DNA from: Mesonia aquimarina
GTDB lineage: Bacteria; Bacteroidota; Bacteroidia; Flavobacteriales; Flavobacteriaceae
NCBI RefSeq assembly: GCF_003667275.1
Contig: NZ_RCNV01000001.1
Location: 496,001-560,000, forward strand
Direction of reading: 5' to 3'
DNA: 64,000 bases
Shown: piece by piece, positions 35,681-45,846 of the stretch
Position numbering within the stretch: position 1 is the first letter of the stretch
How the letters are laid out: every line of letters starts with the position of its first letter
Notes under the pieces: model-generated
Database searches by the model: none
What the model saw: the letters and a program-made list of their open reading frames with translations, nothing else
Told to the model about the DNA's origin: nothing
Translations under genes and position numbers: made by a program

Positions 35681-36748
35681 TTAAAAAGATTCACCAATTC
35701 TAAAATAAACACCAAAGTCATCTTTCCCGACAGCAACATCTAAGCCTATATTAAATTTCACCTTTTTAAAAGCCTTATAACGATAGCCTACTCCTGCTCC
35801 AGGATAAAGATCCCAATCAAAAGATTCGTTTTCTGAACCATAAAGTGTAGATAACCCACCAAAACCTACTAGTCCCATTTTTGAAGAAAAATTCCAACGG
35901 TATTCTCCTTGTAAAGCTAAAAGACCATTACCTCTAAATTTTCCTTCAGAATAACCTCTTATATCTTTTCCGCCGATAGAAATTTGACGTTCAAACGGAA
36001 CTTCACCTAAACCAATTTTACCGCTAAGTCGAGCGGCAAGTACATCCTTATTTTCACGCATACTTAAATAATGATCTAAACTAGCAATTATTCTGTCAGA
36101 AGCTAATTCATTACCTAACCATTCCGGGGATGTTTCTAGTTTTAATTTTGCTCTATAGCCTTGGGTTGGATAGTAAATATCATTTCGCTTATCTAATAAT
36201 AGACTTCCCTCTAAACTATTCAATTCGGTTGTTGAAGGAAGCTTTCCATTAAAATAATCCGTTTCATAATAAGCGTGTGTTAGCGAAATTCCTGCAAATA
36301 AATCATTCACAATTTTTCGCTGTGCATCTACACTAATTATTTTAGCCTTAGTGGCATAATCATAAAAACCCGGAACTTCAGCATCAGTTACATAAAATTG
36401 AGAATTATAATCTCCTAATACCACAAAAGCACTCAAGCGCCAATGATCTTCTTGCAAATAAATTTTTGTGAATCCTGTAAAAAAATACGACTTATTGGTT
36501 GTATAAACACCGGCTACACCGGAAATTGAGGGAGGAGAAATGGTATCGGTTTTATCTACATCGTACATCAACATCGGAATAACACCAAACATTGCTTTTA
36601 GATTTCTATTATAACTAACATAAGGCATTACCGTAAACTCAACTGAATTCTCAGAAACACTATCTTTTTTAACCGAAACATCCACCTCTTGCTGCGCAAA
36701 ACTGTTTTCTGTTAATATACATAATAAAATGAGCAGAATTTTTTTCAT
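35681..36748 (-). CDS. BamA/TamA-type outer-membrane beta-barrel protein
   Basis: Outer-membrane protein of 355 residues: signal peptide (MKKILLILLCILTENSFAQQ) then a barrel with the surface-antigen motif RYKAFKKVKFNIGLDVAVGKDDFGVYFRIGESF at the end and RQISIGGKDIRGYSEGKFRG (an RGF-like lid motif) near residue 265. No POTRA domain fits before the barrel, so this is a short barrel-only member. Its stop is one base from the convergent phosphoesterase stop. Function unknown. Confidence 0.82.
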   Translation of the reverse strand: MKKILLILLCILTENSFAQQEVDVSVKKDSVSENSVEFTVMPYVSYNRNLKAMFGVIPMLMYDVDKTDTISPPSISGVAGVYTTNKSYFFTGFTKIYLQEDHWRLSAFVVLGDYNSQFYVTDAEVPGFYDYATKAKIISVDAQRKIVNDLFAGISLTHAYYETDYFNGKLPSTTELNSLEGSLLLDKRNDIYYPTQGYRAKLKLETSPEWLGNELASDRIIASLDHYLSMRENKDVLAARLSGKIGLGEVPFERQISIGGKDIRGYSEGKFRGNGLLALQGEYRWNFSSKMGLVGFGGLSTLYGSENESFDWDLYPGAGVGYRYKAFKKVKFNIGLDVAVGKDDFGVYFRIGESF

Positions 36749-36819
36749 AAATTCTATTTTACTTAAAAATAGTATTTTTTTGGTTTCCTTTTGAAAAACT
36801 GACTGTACAAAAATTCAAT

Positions 36820-36847
36820 AAAAAAACCCGAAAGTAAAACTTCCGGG
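36820..36847 (-). terminator. Rho-independent terminator of the DUF4293 gene (minus strand)
   Basis: Stem CCCGAAAGT/ACTTCCGGG (36827-36835 and 36839-36847, one mismatch) followed on the minus strand by TTTTTTT. Confidence 0.65.
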
Positions 36848-36881
36848 CTTTTCACGCACTAATACTACTAAGATGTTAGGT

Positions 36882-37292
36882 TTATCGCAATCGATCTACA
36901 GATTTTACGAGTGCTTCATCCTTTTTGATAGCCTTATTGGCTAAAACTAGAAAAACGATAGAAATAATCGGAATTAGCATCCCAATACCTTTCTCTGAGA
37001 TTTGCATCTCTCCAGGTACGATTAGTGACCAATACACAAAAAATCCTAGTAAAATAAAGTTTAATATTATATTAAGTCGCCCCATTACAAATTGAAGCTT
37101 TCTGTTTTTAAACAAAAATATAGTTACTAAAGCTAAAATTGCAGATAACAAAAAACCACCTGATACTAATATTTTATCGTTTGCAAAAATTTCTTCTCCA
37201 TTTTCTGTAGTCCAAATAGACACAAAAAAAGGCAATATAGCAGCAAGAAGAGCAACAATTAGTAAATAAATGCTTTGTATTCTTTGTAACAT
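36882..37292 (-). CDS. DUF4293 membrane protein
   Basis: Inner-membrane protein of 136 residues with four helices and the N-terminus MLQRIQSIYLLIVALLAAILPFF, characteristic of this Bacteroidota family. The C-terminal cytosolic tail is KKDEALVKSVDRLR. It stands divergent to rho, which is its usual neighbour. Function unknown. Confidence 0.88.
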   Translation of the reverse strand: MLQRIQSIYLLIVALLAAILPFFVSIWTTENGEEIFANDKILVSGGFLLSAILALVTIFLFKNRKLQFVMGRLNIILNFILLGFFVYWSLIVPGEMQISEKGIGMLIPIISIVFLVLANKAIKKDEALVKSVDRLR

Positions 37293-37498
37293 AATTTTGC
37301 TTAAGTGGTCACAAAAATAAGGGATTATTTTTTAAAATGCATCTCAAAATTTAAAATAAAGTCGTATAATTGCAATAACAATTCGTAACCACTTCAATAA
37401 AGGTTACTTATAACTTCAATTTTTTTTCAGTTTCCTTCTTCTTTGATTGAAACCTAAATTTCATTAAGAAAACCAATTATTATATATTTTTGAATTAA

Positions 37499-39148
37499 AT
37501 GTTAGAAATTTCAGAATTAAAAGCCAAAAAGCTTCCTGAATTACAGGAAATTGCAAAATCATTAAACGTTCCAAAATTTAGAACACTTAAAAAACTAGAT
37601 TTGGTTTATCAGATTTTAGATTACCAAGCTGCAAATCCTCATAAAGTAAAAGAAGTTTTAAGTGACGACTCTTCTACTTCAAAAAAAACTTCCTCACAAC
37701 CACCAGAGAAGCCTAAACGAACGAGAGCTCCAAAACCAAAAACAAATTCACCAGAGCAAAAAGATAAAAAAACTTCTTCTGAATCTGTTAACGAAAAACC
37801 ACAAAAAAAACAACCGAGCTCTCATAAAAAGAAAGAAGCGGTCAGCAATAAACCACAAGAAGAAAAACAACATTCTAACAAGAATACTACCCACAAAAAG
37901 AATAACGCTTCTTCTTCAAAAAACAGCCCGAAAAAAGAAAATACAAAAAACGATTCTCGCAATAATAATAAGAACCATAAAAACAACGGGAACCGCGATA
38001 ATCGAAATCGATACCGCGAACCTGATTATGAGTTTGATGCGATTATTGAAAGCGAAGGCGTTTTAGATATTATTCAAGATGGTTATGGATTTTTAAGATC
38101 ATCAGATTACAATTATTTATCATCACCAGATGATATTTACGTATCACAATCTCAAATACGTTTATTTGGCTTAAAAACTGGAGATACAGTTCTTGGCCAA
38201 GTTCGTCCACCAAAAGAAGGAGAAAAATATTTCCCGCTTATAAAAATTAATAAGATAAACGGTTTAGACCCGCAAGTAGTTAGAGATCGTGTTTCATTCG
38301 AGCATTTAACTCCGCTTTTTCCGCAAGAAAAGTTCAATATTGCTGAAAGACAAAGTACGGTTTCTACCCGAATTATGGATTTATTTAGTCCTATCGGAAA
38401 AGGTCAACGTGGTATGATTGTATCACAACCAAAAACCGGGAAAACAATGTTACTAAAAGACATTGCTAATGCAATCGCTGCTAATCACCCGGAGGTTTAT
38501 CAAATTGTTTTATTAATTGATGAACGCCCGGAGGAAGTTACAGATATGCAACGTAATGTTCAAGGAGAGGTTGTAGCTTCCACTTTTGACAAAGAAGCAC
38601 ATGAACACGTTCGTGTAGCCAATATTGTGTTAGATAAAGCAAAACGCTTAGTAGAATGCGGACACGATGTAGTAATTCTACTAGACTCAATTACACGTCT
38701 TGCCAGAGCCTACAATACTGTACAACCGGCCAGTGGTAAAGTATTAAGTGGTGGTGTTGATGCCAACGCTTTACACAAACCAAAACGTTTCTTTGGTGCA
38801 GCCAGAAATATAGAAGGTGGAGGTTCACTTTCTATCATTGCAACTGCCCTAACGGATACTGGATCCAAAATGGATGAAGTGATTTTTGAAGAATTTAAAG
38901 GAACAGGAAACATGGAACTTCAACTGGATAGAAAAATATCAAATAGAAGAATTTTCCCTGCAATAGATCTAACTTCTTCAAGTACCCGAAGAGATGACTT
39001 ACTATTAGATGAAACCACCGTACAACGTATGTGGATTATGCGTAAATACTTAGCCGATATGAATCCGGTTGAAGCCATGGAGTTCATAAACGACAAAGTA
39101 AAACAAACTAGAAATAACGAAGAATTTCTTATTTCAATGAATGGATAA
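37499..39148 (+). CDS. rho: Transcription termination factor Rho
   Basis: Hexameric RNA helicase that ends transcription. 549 residues: Rho_N domain ([17 protein letters not shown]), a low-complexity basic linker about residues 58-175 (Lys/Asn/Ser/Pro rich), cold-shock-like RNA site ([20 protein letters not shown]), and ATPase core with Walker [45 protein letters not shown] and [23 protein letters not shown] at 37485-37492 lies seven bases before ATG, so a very short or leaderless message is possible. Confidence 0.97.
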   Translation: MLEISELKAKKLPELQEIAKSLNVPKFRTLKKLDLVYQILDYQAANPHKVKEVLSDDSSTSKKTSSQPPEKPKRTRAPKPKTNSPEQKDKKTSSESVNEKPQKKQPSSHKKKEAVSNKPQEEKQHSNKNTTHKKNNASSSKNSPKKENTKNDSRNNNKNHKNNGNRDNRNRYREPDYEFDAIIESEGVLDIIQDGYGFLRSSDYNYLSSPDDIYVSQSQIRLFGLKTGDTVLGQVRPPKEGEKYFPLIKINKINGLDPQVVRDRVSFEHLTPLFPQEKFNIAERQSTVSTRIMDLFSPIGKGQRGMIVSQPKTGKTMLLKDIANAIAANHPEVYQIVLLIDERPEEVTDMQRNVQGEVVASTFDKEAHEHVRVANIVLDKAKRLVECGHDVVILLDSITRLARAYNTVQPASGKVLSGGVDANALHKPKRFFGAARNIEGGGSLSIIATALTDTGSKMDEVIFEEFKGTGNMELQLDRKISNRRIFPAIDLTSSSTRRDDLLLDETTVQRMWIMRKYLADMNPVEAMEFINDKVKQTRNNEEFLISMNG

Positions 39149-39170
39149 AAATCATTCGCCTTTATATATC

Positions 39171-39208
39171 AAAAAACCTCGAGAATAATTTCTCGAGGTT
39201 TTTTTATC
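39171..39208. terminator. Bidirectional terminator between rho and ettA
   Basis: Perfect 15-bp stem AAAAAACCTCGAGAA/TTCTCGAGGTTTTTT (39171-39185 and 39190-39204) with a four-base loop, between convergent genes. Confidence 0.88.
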
Positions 39209-39246
39209 GGTGATTGTTATTACAATAATATTTTTTTACTAAAAAT

Positions 39247-40938
39247 TTATCTTGTTAATTTCTTATATTTTATTCGTTTAGGCATGGTATCCCCACCAAG
39301 ACGTTTTTTCTTATTCTCTTCGTAATCAGAAAAGCTGCCTTCAAAGAAATAGACTTGAGAATCTCCTTCAAAAGCAAGAATATGCGTACAAATTCTATCT
39401 AAAAACCAACGGTCGTGAGAAATAACAACGGCACATCCGGCAAAGTTCTCTAAACCTTCTTCTAACGCACGAAGTGTATTTACATCTAAATCGTTAGTTG
39501 GCTCATCCAGTAAAAGTACGTTGCCTTCTTCTTTTAGCGTCATTGCTAAATGAAGTCGGTTACGCTCTCCCCCAGAAAGCATATTCACTTTTTTATTTTG
39601 TTCGCTTCCGCTGAAGTTAAATCGGCTTAAGTAAGCTCTAGAATTCACTTCACGGCCACCCATCATCACTAGATCTTGTTCGTCGCTAAAGTTTTGCCAG
39701 ATGGTTTTTTCAGGATCAATATTGCTATGACTTTGATCAACGTAAGCGATTTTTGCTGTTTCTCCTACTTTAAATTCTCCTTTGTCCGGATTCTCTTCTC
39801 CCATAATCATTTTAAAAATGGTGGTTTTACCGGCTCCGTTTGGACCAATAATTCCTACAATTCCTGCTTGTGGAAGTTTAAAGTTAAGGTCTTCATATAA
39901 TAATTTATCATCAAAAGCTTTGCTAACGCCATCTGCTTCAATAACATTTGTTCCTAAGCGCGGACCATTGGGAATGTAGATTTCCAATTTCTCGTCCATT
40001 TGCTTTTGATCTTGACTTAATAATTTATCGTAATTATTTAAACGTGCTTTTTGCTTAGCTTGTCTTCCTTTAGGTGCCATTTTAACCCATTCTAATTCTC
40101 GCTCTAAGGTTTTTTGACGTTTGGAAGCTGCCTTTTGTTCTTGTGCCATTCGTTTAGATTTTTGATCTAACCAAGAAGAGTAATTCCCTTTCCATGGAAT
40201 ACCTTCTCCTCTATCAAGTTCTAAAATCCATCCGGCAACGTTGTCTAAGAAATAACGGTCGTGCGTTACAGCAATTACCGTACCTTTATACTGCTGCAAA
40301 TGATGTTCTAACCAATGTACAGATTCTGCATCTAAGTGGTTGGTAGGCTCATCGAGCAACAGAATATCCGGTTCTTGTAACAGTAAACGACATAAAGCTA
40401 CACGACGACGCTCACCTCCTGAAAGTACACTTATTTTTTTATCAGGATCTGGCGTACGCAAAGCATCCATAGCGATTTCTAATTTCGTGTCTATTTCCCA
40501 TGCGTTAGAAGCGTCAATCTCGTCTTGTAATTTTGCTTGACGATCCATCAATTTTTGCATTTTATCGGCATCTTCATACACTTCCGGTAAGGCAAACTGA
40601 TCGTTTATAGAATTATATTCATCTAAAACAGCCATAGTTTCAGAAACACCTTCCTTCACCACCTCTAATACTGTTTTTTCTTCATCTAATTCTGGCTCTT
40701 GTTCTAACATTCCTACAGAATATCCGGGTGAGAAAACTACATCACCTTGGTAGTTCTTTTCTTTCCCAGCGATAATTTTCATCAAGGTAGATTTACCCGA
40801 ACCATTAAGTCCTAAAATTCCAATTTTTGCTCCATAAAAAAAGCTTAAATAAATATTCTTTAAAACAGGAGTATTCGCATTTTTATACGTTTTTGTAACC
40901 CCTGACATGGAAAAAATCACTTTCTTATCGTCTGCCAT
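39247..40938 (-). CDS. ettA: Energy-dependent translational throttle protein EttA
   Basis: ABC-F ATPase of 563 residues that binds the ribosomal E site. Two ATPase domains: Walker A GLNGSGKSTLMKIIAG and GPNGAGKTTIFKMIMG, signatures LSGGERRRVALC and LSGGERNRLHLA, Walker B LLLDEPTNHLD and LLLDEPTNDLD. The EttA arm insertion is present in the first domain and the C-terminus is GGDTMPKRIKYKKLTR. Single-gene unit. Confidence 0.95.
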   Translation of the reverse strand: MADDKKVIFSMSGVTKTYKNANTPVLKNIYLSFFYGAKIGILGLNGSGKSTLMKIIAGKEKNYQGDVVFSPGYSVGMLEQEPELDEEKTVLEVVKEGVSETMAVLDEYNSINDQFALPEVYEDADKMQKLMDRQAKLQDEIDASNAWEIDTKLEIAMDALRTPDPDKKISVLSGGERRRVALCRLLLQEPDILLLDEPTNHLDAESVHWLEHHLQQYKGTVIAVTHDRYFLDNVAGWILELDRGEGIPWKGNYSSWLDQKSKRMAQEQKAASKRQKTLERELEWVKMAPKGRQAKQKARLNNYDKLLSQDQKQMDEKLEIYIPNGPRLGTNVIEADGVSKAFDDKLLYEDLNFKLPQAGIVGIIGPNGAGKTTIFKMIMGEENPDKGEFKVGETAKIAYVDQSHSNIDPEKTIWQNFSDEQDLVMMGGREVNSRAYLSRFNFSGSEQNKKVNMLSGGERNRLHLAMTLKEEGNVLLLDEPTNDLDVNTLRALEEGLENFAGCAVVISHDRWFLDRICTHILAFEGDSQVYFFEGSFSDYEENKKKRLGGDTMPKRIKYKKLTR

Positions 40939-41032
40939 TCGTCTATTTTTTTATTGAATTTGTATTCTTGTCGTCTTCAAAAATACGGAAAAGTTATGGT
41001 TTATTATTTATAATATGCTGAATGAAATTTAC

Positions 41033-41710
41033 CTAGTCTATTTTTTTAAACTGAAGTACTTTTTCATCATTTTTATCGAAAAAATAAAGGCTTAATTTAT
41101 CTTTTTTATAATATTTAGTTTCTTGTAATGCTTGCGTATAAGCTTGTGCTAACTTTATATTGCTACACATTTTTTTTGTGGAACCAATTCTTACAAATGT
41201 AATTTCATCAGCTGAAAATTTTTCAATTTTGCCGGCGTAATTATTACAGCCGTCAAATCCAAAAATTTGCATTTTTGAAAGATTAACCTCTAAACGCGGT
41301 CTTTTAGTTTCTTCTCCAATTACTTTATCGCCTATCTTTTCTACTGCCCAAATATCATTTAAACTAAAACGCTCATCACGTTTTTCTTCCATAACTTCAA
41401 CCAATTCATATGAAATTGAAGAAGCATCTGCTGGTACTTTTTTTGCATCTAATTTGGTTTCTTTCACCTTTATTTGCTGAAAATAGCCCGGCTTATATTC
41501 AAACCCTTTAATTGAATTATAGAAGAATTCCCATTCTATTTCACTACTTAGTTTTTTTTCATCTGAAGTTAGCAAACACATTTTTTTTCCTGCACCGGCA
41601 TCACATTGTTTTTTGTAACTATTTACCCAAAGAGTTTTTAGGTCATTATTTTTCTTAGCGCAAGAAAAACTAACAGCAATAACTGAAAATAATAAGAGTA
41701 TTTTTTTCAT
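41033..41710 (-). CDS. Lipoprotein with DUF4377 and META domains
   Basis: Lipoprotein of 225 residues (VIAVSFSCAKKN, Cys near residue 17). N-terminal DUF4377 (about 25-105: LWVNSYKKQCDAGAGKKMCLL) and C-terminal META/HslJ-like domain (about 115-225: FSLNDIWAVEKIGD, IFGFDGCNNYAGKI, TKKMCSNIKLAQAYTQAL). META domains occur in heat-shock or motility-related envelope proteins; no specific function. The DinB gene ends six bases upstream. Confidence 0.85.
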   Translation of the reverse strand: MKKILLLFSVIAVSFSCAKKNNDLKTLWVNSYKKQCDAGAGKKMCLLTSDEKKLSSEIEWEFFYNSIKGFEYKPGYFQQIKVKETKLDAKKVPADASSISYELVEVMEEKRDERFSLNDIWAVEKIGDKVIGEETKRPRLEVNLSKMQIFGFDGCNNYAGKIEKFSADEITFVRIGSTKKMCSNIKLAQAYTQALQETKYYKKDKLSLYFFDKNDEKVLQFKKID

Positions 41711-41716
41711 GGTATT

Positions 41717-42181
41717 TTATTTTTTGTCGTATAAATTTAATTCTCGTAAAATAAGAACTAATTGTCCGGTATGATAAGCTTTATGTTCTATCAGTAATAG
41801 TATTTCTCTTAACAAGCTATGTGTGTCACTATTTTTTACGGGTTTATTCAGTTCATTTTTTTCATCTTCCAAAAAATGGATTATGTTTTCTAAACTTTGT
41901 TGATATTCTTGTTGAATATTTTCCCATTCACTTTCAGATTCTGGAGATCTGTGTTCTGGCCAATAATCTTCAGGCCAATTTGGTGCTTTATAAGTATTGT
42001 TTAAACAATAAGCGACAATATCTTTTTGAGCGTAGGTAATATGATAAAAAACTTCGTAAAAAGAATAAGGTATCTTTTGAGGACGCTCTCCTAATTTTTT
42101 GAATGGAATTTTCGGCAATAATTTTTCTAAAGGAACAAATGCCTCTCCACTTAAAAGATGTCTAGCTAATTGGTTGCGCAT
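41717..42181 (-). CDS. DinB-family protein
   Basis: Four-helix-bundle protein of 154 residues with a likely metal triad: His in FYHITYAQ, His in EIL-LIEHKAYHTGQLVLILREL near the C-terminus. DinB-like folds include thiol-dependent transferases and other metal enzymes; activity here unknown. Its ATG overlaps the stop codon of the upstream 60-aa gene by one base (TAATG type), so translation is coupled. Confidence 0.85.
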   Translation of the reverse strand: MRNQLARHLLSGEAFVPLEKLLPKIPFKKLGERPQKIPYSFYEVFYHITYAQKDIVAYCLNNTYKAPNWPEDYWPEHRSPESESEWENIQQEYQQSLENIIHFLEDEKNELNKPVKNSDTHSLLREILLLIEHKAYHTGQLVLILRELNLYDKK

Positions 42182-42363
42182 TAAACTCTACCTTTTAAAG
42201 CATTAAAAACCCAAGCAATAGCAAAAAAACCAATCCCCACAGCAGCAAAACCATACCCGGCAATTTCTCTATATTTAAATGCACCTAAAGCAATTAAACC
42301 AACGCCAACTAAAATCATAATAAATGTGGCCCAAGCCAACACTGTATTTTTATTCATTCCCAT
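42181..42363 (-). CDS. Small membrane protein, CAL67264-type
   Basis: A 60-residue protein with two transmembrane helices (VLAWATFIMILVGVGLIALGAF and GYGFAAVGIGFFAIAWVFNAL) joined by KYREIA. Belongs to the CAL67264 set of tiny membrane proteins found in Flavobacteriia. Start could be M1 or M3 (MNKNTV). Function unknown. Confidence 0.8.
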   Translation of the reverse strand: MGMNKNTVLAWATFIMILVGVGLIALGAFKYREIAGYGFAAVGIGFFAIAWVFNALKGRV

Positions 42364-42505
42364 GTTTAAATTTCTTTTTTCTGTGGATTTACGTTAACTT
42401 TAAAATTCTTTAAAAGCTGCATAATTACAAATATCTAGCTTTTCTACCAGCTTTTTAGTTATTAAAATTATAAGGTTTTTGTATTTTCGTTGCAAAAATA
42501 ATGAA

Positions 42506-42598
42506 GCGTGAAGGATTGAACGGCTTGTTTAAGCTCTTTTTATGACTGAAAGAAATAAAAAAGCGAGTAGTGAAAGCCTGAACCTGAAAGGGACACGC
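42506..42598 (+). repeat. Structured intergenic element, copy B
   Basis: A 93-base element closed by GCGTG/CACGC (42506-42510 and 42594-42598). Central hairpin CTCTTTTTAT...ATAAAAAAGCGAG (42534-42567) and a small CCT-GAA-AGG hairpin (42583-42591). Related to copy A at 26343-26451 with different but still complementary closing bases. Lies in the leader of the carboxylase gene, ending 17 bases before its ATG. Confidence 0.65.
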
Positions 42599-42615
42599 CA
42601 AAATAAATTTACAAA

Positions 42616-44259
42616 ATGGATATAAAATTTAATAAAAACGAAGACCATAACAAGCTTTTGGTTGCTGATTTAAACAGTAAACTTAAAAAAGTACATTTAG
42701 GTGGTGGTGAAAAAAGAATTGAAAAACACCATGCCAAAGGAAAAATGACCGCACGCGAACGCATAGATTTTTTATTAGACGAGCCAAAAAATGCTGTTGA
42801 AATTGGTGCTTTTGCCGGCGATGGTATGTACGAAGAACACGGCGGTTGCCCAAGTGGTGGTGTTGTGGTTAAAATCGGAAAGGTCTCTGGAAAGCAAGTA
42901 ATTGTTGTAGCCAATGATGCAACTGTAAAAGCAGGAGCTTGGTTCCCTATTACCGGAAAAAAGAATTTGAGAGCGCAAGAAATTTCTATTGAAAATAAAT
43001 TACCAATTATTTATTTGGTAGACAGCGCCGGTGTTTACTTACCCATGCAAGATGAAATTTTTCCTGATAAAGAACATTTCGGACGTATATTTAGAAATAA
43101 TGCCGTAATGAGCAGTATGGGAATAACCCAAATTGCCGCTGTAATGGGGAGTTGTGTTGCCGGTGGTGCCTATTTACCAATTATGAGTGACGAGGCAATT
43201 ATCGTTGAAAAAACAGGAAGCATTTTCTTAGCGGGAAGCTATTTAGTAAAAGCTGCTATCGGAGAAAGTATTGACAACGAATCGCTTGGTGGAGCAACTA
43301 CACATTCTGAAATTAGTGGCGTAACCGACTATAAAGCAAAAGATGATAAAGATGCATTAACCAAAATCCAGAATATTATGGATAAAATTGGTGATGTAGA
43401 TTCTGCTGGGTTTAACCGTAAAAAACCTGCTGCTCCAAAATTAGATCCTGAAGAAATTTTTGGTCACTTACCGGCAAAACGAAGCGACCAATACGATATG
43501 ATGGAAATCATTAACCGCTTGGTTGATAATTCTGAATTTGAAGAATACAAAGCCGGTTATGGACAAACTATTATTACCGGTTATGCCAGAATAGATGGTT
43601 GGGCTGTAGGAATTGTAGCCAATCAACGTAAAATTGTAAAAACAACGGCTTCTAAAACCAAACCTACCGAAATGCAATTTGGTGGCGTTATTTATTCAGA
43701 TTCTGCAGATAAAGCAACTCGTTTTATTGCCAATTGTAATCAGAAAAAAATTCCGTTGGTATTTTTACAAGACGTGACCGGCTTTATGGTTGGAAGTAAA
43801 AGCGAACACGGCGGAATTATAAAAGATGGTGCTAAAATGGTAAATGCTGTAAGTAATTCAGTTGTGCCAAAATTTACAGTCGTAATAGGAAATTCTTATG
43901 GAGCTGGAAATTACGCTATGTGCGGAAAAGCTTACGACCCTAGATTAATTGTTGCTTGGCCTAGTGCAGAATTAGCAGTAATGAGCGGAAATTCTGCTGC
44001 AAAAGTTTTATTACAAATTGAAACTGCCGCATTAAAGAAAAAAGGTGAAGAAATTACCGAAGAGAAAGAAAAAGAACTTTACGATAAAATTAAAGCAGAC
44101 TACGATAGACAAGTAAGTCCGTATTATGCAGCTTCTAGAATTTGGACCGATGCAGTTATCAACCCGTTAGATACCAGAAAATGGATCTCTACAGGTATTG
44201 AAGCAGCTGACCACGCTCCTATTGAAAAAGATTTTAATTTAGGTGTTATTCAAACCTAA
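42616..44259 (+). CDS. Acyl-CoA carboxylase beta subunit (carboxyltransferase)
   Basis: Carboxyltransferase of the propionyl-, methylcrotonyl- or methylmalonyl-CoA type, 547 residues. Crotonase-fold halves: GGGEKRIEKHHAKGKMTARERIDFLLD, FPITGKKNLRAQEISIENKLPIIYLVDSAGVYLPMQDEIFPD, GSCVAGGAYLPIMSDEAIIV in the N-half; GYARIDGWAVGIVANQRK, FLQDVTGFMVGSKSEHGGIIKDGAKMV, GNSYGAGNYAMCGKAYDPR in the C-half. FLQDVTGFMVG with a following Ala/Gly favours methylcrotonyl-type enzymes. No biotin carboxylase subunit is adjacent. With HMG-CoA lyase and leucine dehydrogenase in the window, a role in leucine catabolism is likely. Confidence 0.88.
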   Translation: MDIKFNKNEDHNKLLVADLNSKLKKVHLGGGEKRIEKHHAKGKMTARERIDFLLDEPKNAVEIGAFAGDGMYEEHGGCPSGGVVVKIGKVSGKQVIVVANDATVKAGAWFPITGKKNLRAQEISIENKLPIIYLVDSAGVYLPMQDEIFPDKEHFGRIFRNNAVMSSMGITQIAAVMGSCVAGGAYLPIMSDEAIIVEKTGSIFLAGSYLVKAAIGESIDNESLGGATTHSEISGVTDYKAKDDKDALTKIQNIMDKIGDVDSAGFNRKKPAAPKLDPEEIFGHLPAKRSDQYDMMEIINRLVDNSEFEEYKAGYGQTIITGYARIDGWAVGIVANQRKIVKTTASKTKPTEMQFGGVIYSDSADKATRFIANCNQKKIPLVFLQDVTGFMVGSKSEHGGIIKDGAKMVNAVSNSVVPKFTVVIGNSYGAGNYAMCGKAYDPRLIVAWPSAELAVMSGNSAAKVLLQIETAALKKKGEEITEEKEKELYDKIKADYDRQVSPYYAASRIWTDAVINPLDTRKWISTGIEAADHAPIEKDFNLGVIQT

Positions 44260-44280
44260 TCGAAAAATAATTTATATTTA

Positions 44281-44317
44281 CAAAGCGGTTGTTTTAAAAG
44301 ATAGCCGCTTTTTTTAT
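44281..44317 (+). terminator. Rho-independent terminator of the carboxylase gene
   Basis: Stem AAAGCGG/CCGCTTT (44282-44288 and 44305-44311) with a 16-base loop and a run of T residues, 22 bases after the stop codon. Confidence 0.75.
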
Positions 44318-44338
44318 AATCAATTCTAAATAAAAATC

Positions 44339-44370
44339 TTGTAAAATCTATATGATATTTTTTATATTCG
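44339..44370 (+). promoter_or_regulatory. Candidate promoter of the secreted FG-GAP gene
   Basis: TTG at 44339-44341, a 21-base spacer and TATATTCG at 44363-44370, one mismatch from TAnnTTTG. It follows the carboxylase terminator and lies 19 bases before the ATG. Confidence 0.4.
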
Positions 44371-44388
44371 GTTAAAATTCAATTATTT

Positions 44389-45744
44389 ATGAAATTACAA
44401 TTACTTTTTTTAACAAGTTTATTTAGCTCAGTTTGCTTGGCTCAATTTAATCCTGCCCAAGTAATTGATGATGATGCAACTTCTGGTGGAATTAAACATA
44501 TTTATGCTGAAGATCTCAACAACGACGGTCTTAAAGAAGTGGTTGTAGCCAGAGGTTATAATTTTGATAATATCACAGTTTATCAAAATAACGGCAACGG
44601 AAACTTTTCAGAAAATTTAATCGATAACTTGGCAGAAGCAGAATACGTAACCTCAGCAGATCTTAACGAAAATGGTTTTCAAGACCTAATTGCGCTATCA
44701 GAAAGCGGCGGAAATCTACTTTGGTATCCAAACAACAACGGAAATATAGGCTCGGCAATCCCTATTGATAGTGAAGTCTCTTTCGGTAAAAGTATTGTTT
44801 CTGCAGACTTCAATAATGATTCTCATACAGATTTAGTGGTTATTTGGCAGCACGCAATCAACTTTTATGAAAATGATGGAAATGGCAATTTTACCAAAAA
44901 CGAAATTTTAACGACTTCAACTTCACCAAATATTTTAGAGTGCTGGACACTCACCAAAGCAGATGTAAATAACGATGGGAATATGGATGTTATAACCGGC
45001 GAAACCATTGGCGGTGTAATTTATGTAAACGATGGCAATGCAAATTTCACCCCTCAAACCTTTACAGACAGTAGTCATTCTACAATTACATCCTTAGCCA
45101 TTTTTGATGTTAATAACGATACTTTTTTAGATGCTGTAATTCATAGAGCAACTGGAGACATTAGCCTATATATAAATCAAGGTAATAATTCAATGAATTT
45201 CAATTTTCATTCAGATCTTATGCAAGTCAATTCCTCTTCCATTAAATTAATAGAGTATACTGATGTTAATGATGATGGAAATATGGATCTCTATACTGCT
45301 TTTGATGGAAAACCACGTGTTTTTGTAAACGATGGAAATCTAGATTTTTCTAATGAAATAATTCTAGATGATAACCAGAATATTTTTGTTGATGAAGTTT
45401 TTGTGTCAGATTTAAACAACGATGCTAACAAAGAGTTTTTCTGGTCTGCTGCAGGAAACACGCTGGCTTTTCAAACATTTGGTAATTTATCCACGGAAAA
45501 ATTCGGTCAGTCAAAATTGAAAATATTTCCAAATCCGACGAAAAATTTCATTCAAATTCAACAGGAAAAAAATCAACTTTTTAGCGCAAACATTTATTCA
45601 CTTCTAGGAAAAAAACTAGTACCAGAATTTAAGCTGAAATCGAACACCAAAATTGATGTGAGTTTTCTATCTCCCGGAATTTATTTATTGCAAACAACTA
45701 CCGAAAACGGAAAAAGTAACTTTCAAAAATTTATTAAAAAATAA
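44389..45744 (+). CDS. FG-GAP repeat protein with T9SS sorting domain
   Basis: Secreted protein of 451 residues: signal peptide (LLFLTSLFSSVCLA), about seven FG-GAP/VCBS repeats covering residues 25-360 with acidic Ca-type loops (DLNNDGLKEVVVA, DVNNDGNMDVITG, DVNDDGNMDLYTA), and a T9SS tail (KLKIFPNPTKNFIQIQ). Probably a seven-bladed propeller exported to the surface. Resembles the FG-GAP protein at 9135-11138 but lacks the ASPIC domain. Ligand unknown. Confidence 0.85.
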   Translation: MKLQLLFLTSLFSSVCLAQFNPAQVIDDDATSGGIKHIYAEDLNNDGLKEVVVARGYNFDNITVYQNNGNGNFSENLIDNLAEAEYVTSADLNENGFQDLIALSESGGNLLWYPNNNGNIGSAIPIDSEVSFGKSIVSADFNNDSHTDLVVIWQHAINFYENDGNGNFTKNEILTTSTSPNILECWTLTKADVNNDGNMDVITGETIGGVIYVNDGNANFTPQTFTDSSHSTITSLAIFDVNNDTFLDAVIHRATGDISLYINQGNNSMNFNFHSDLMQVNSSSIKLIEYTDVNDDGNMDLYTAFDGKPRVFVNDGNLDFSNEIILDDNQNIFVDEVFVSDLNNDANKEFFWSAAGNTLAFQTFGNLSTEKFGQSKLKIFPNPTKNFIQIQQEKNQLFSANIYSLLGKKLVPEFKLKSNTKIDVSFLSPGIYLLQTTTENGKSNFQKFIKK

Positions 45745-45846
45745 ATTTTTGAAATTAGAACCTTTAAAATTTAAAACCGTTTAGAAAGCTTTCACGAAAT
45801 AAGTTTTATTGCTATTTTTATAAACATCTACTTAAAACTCGTTTTC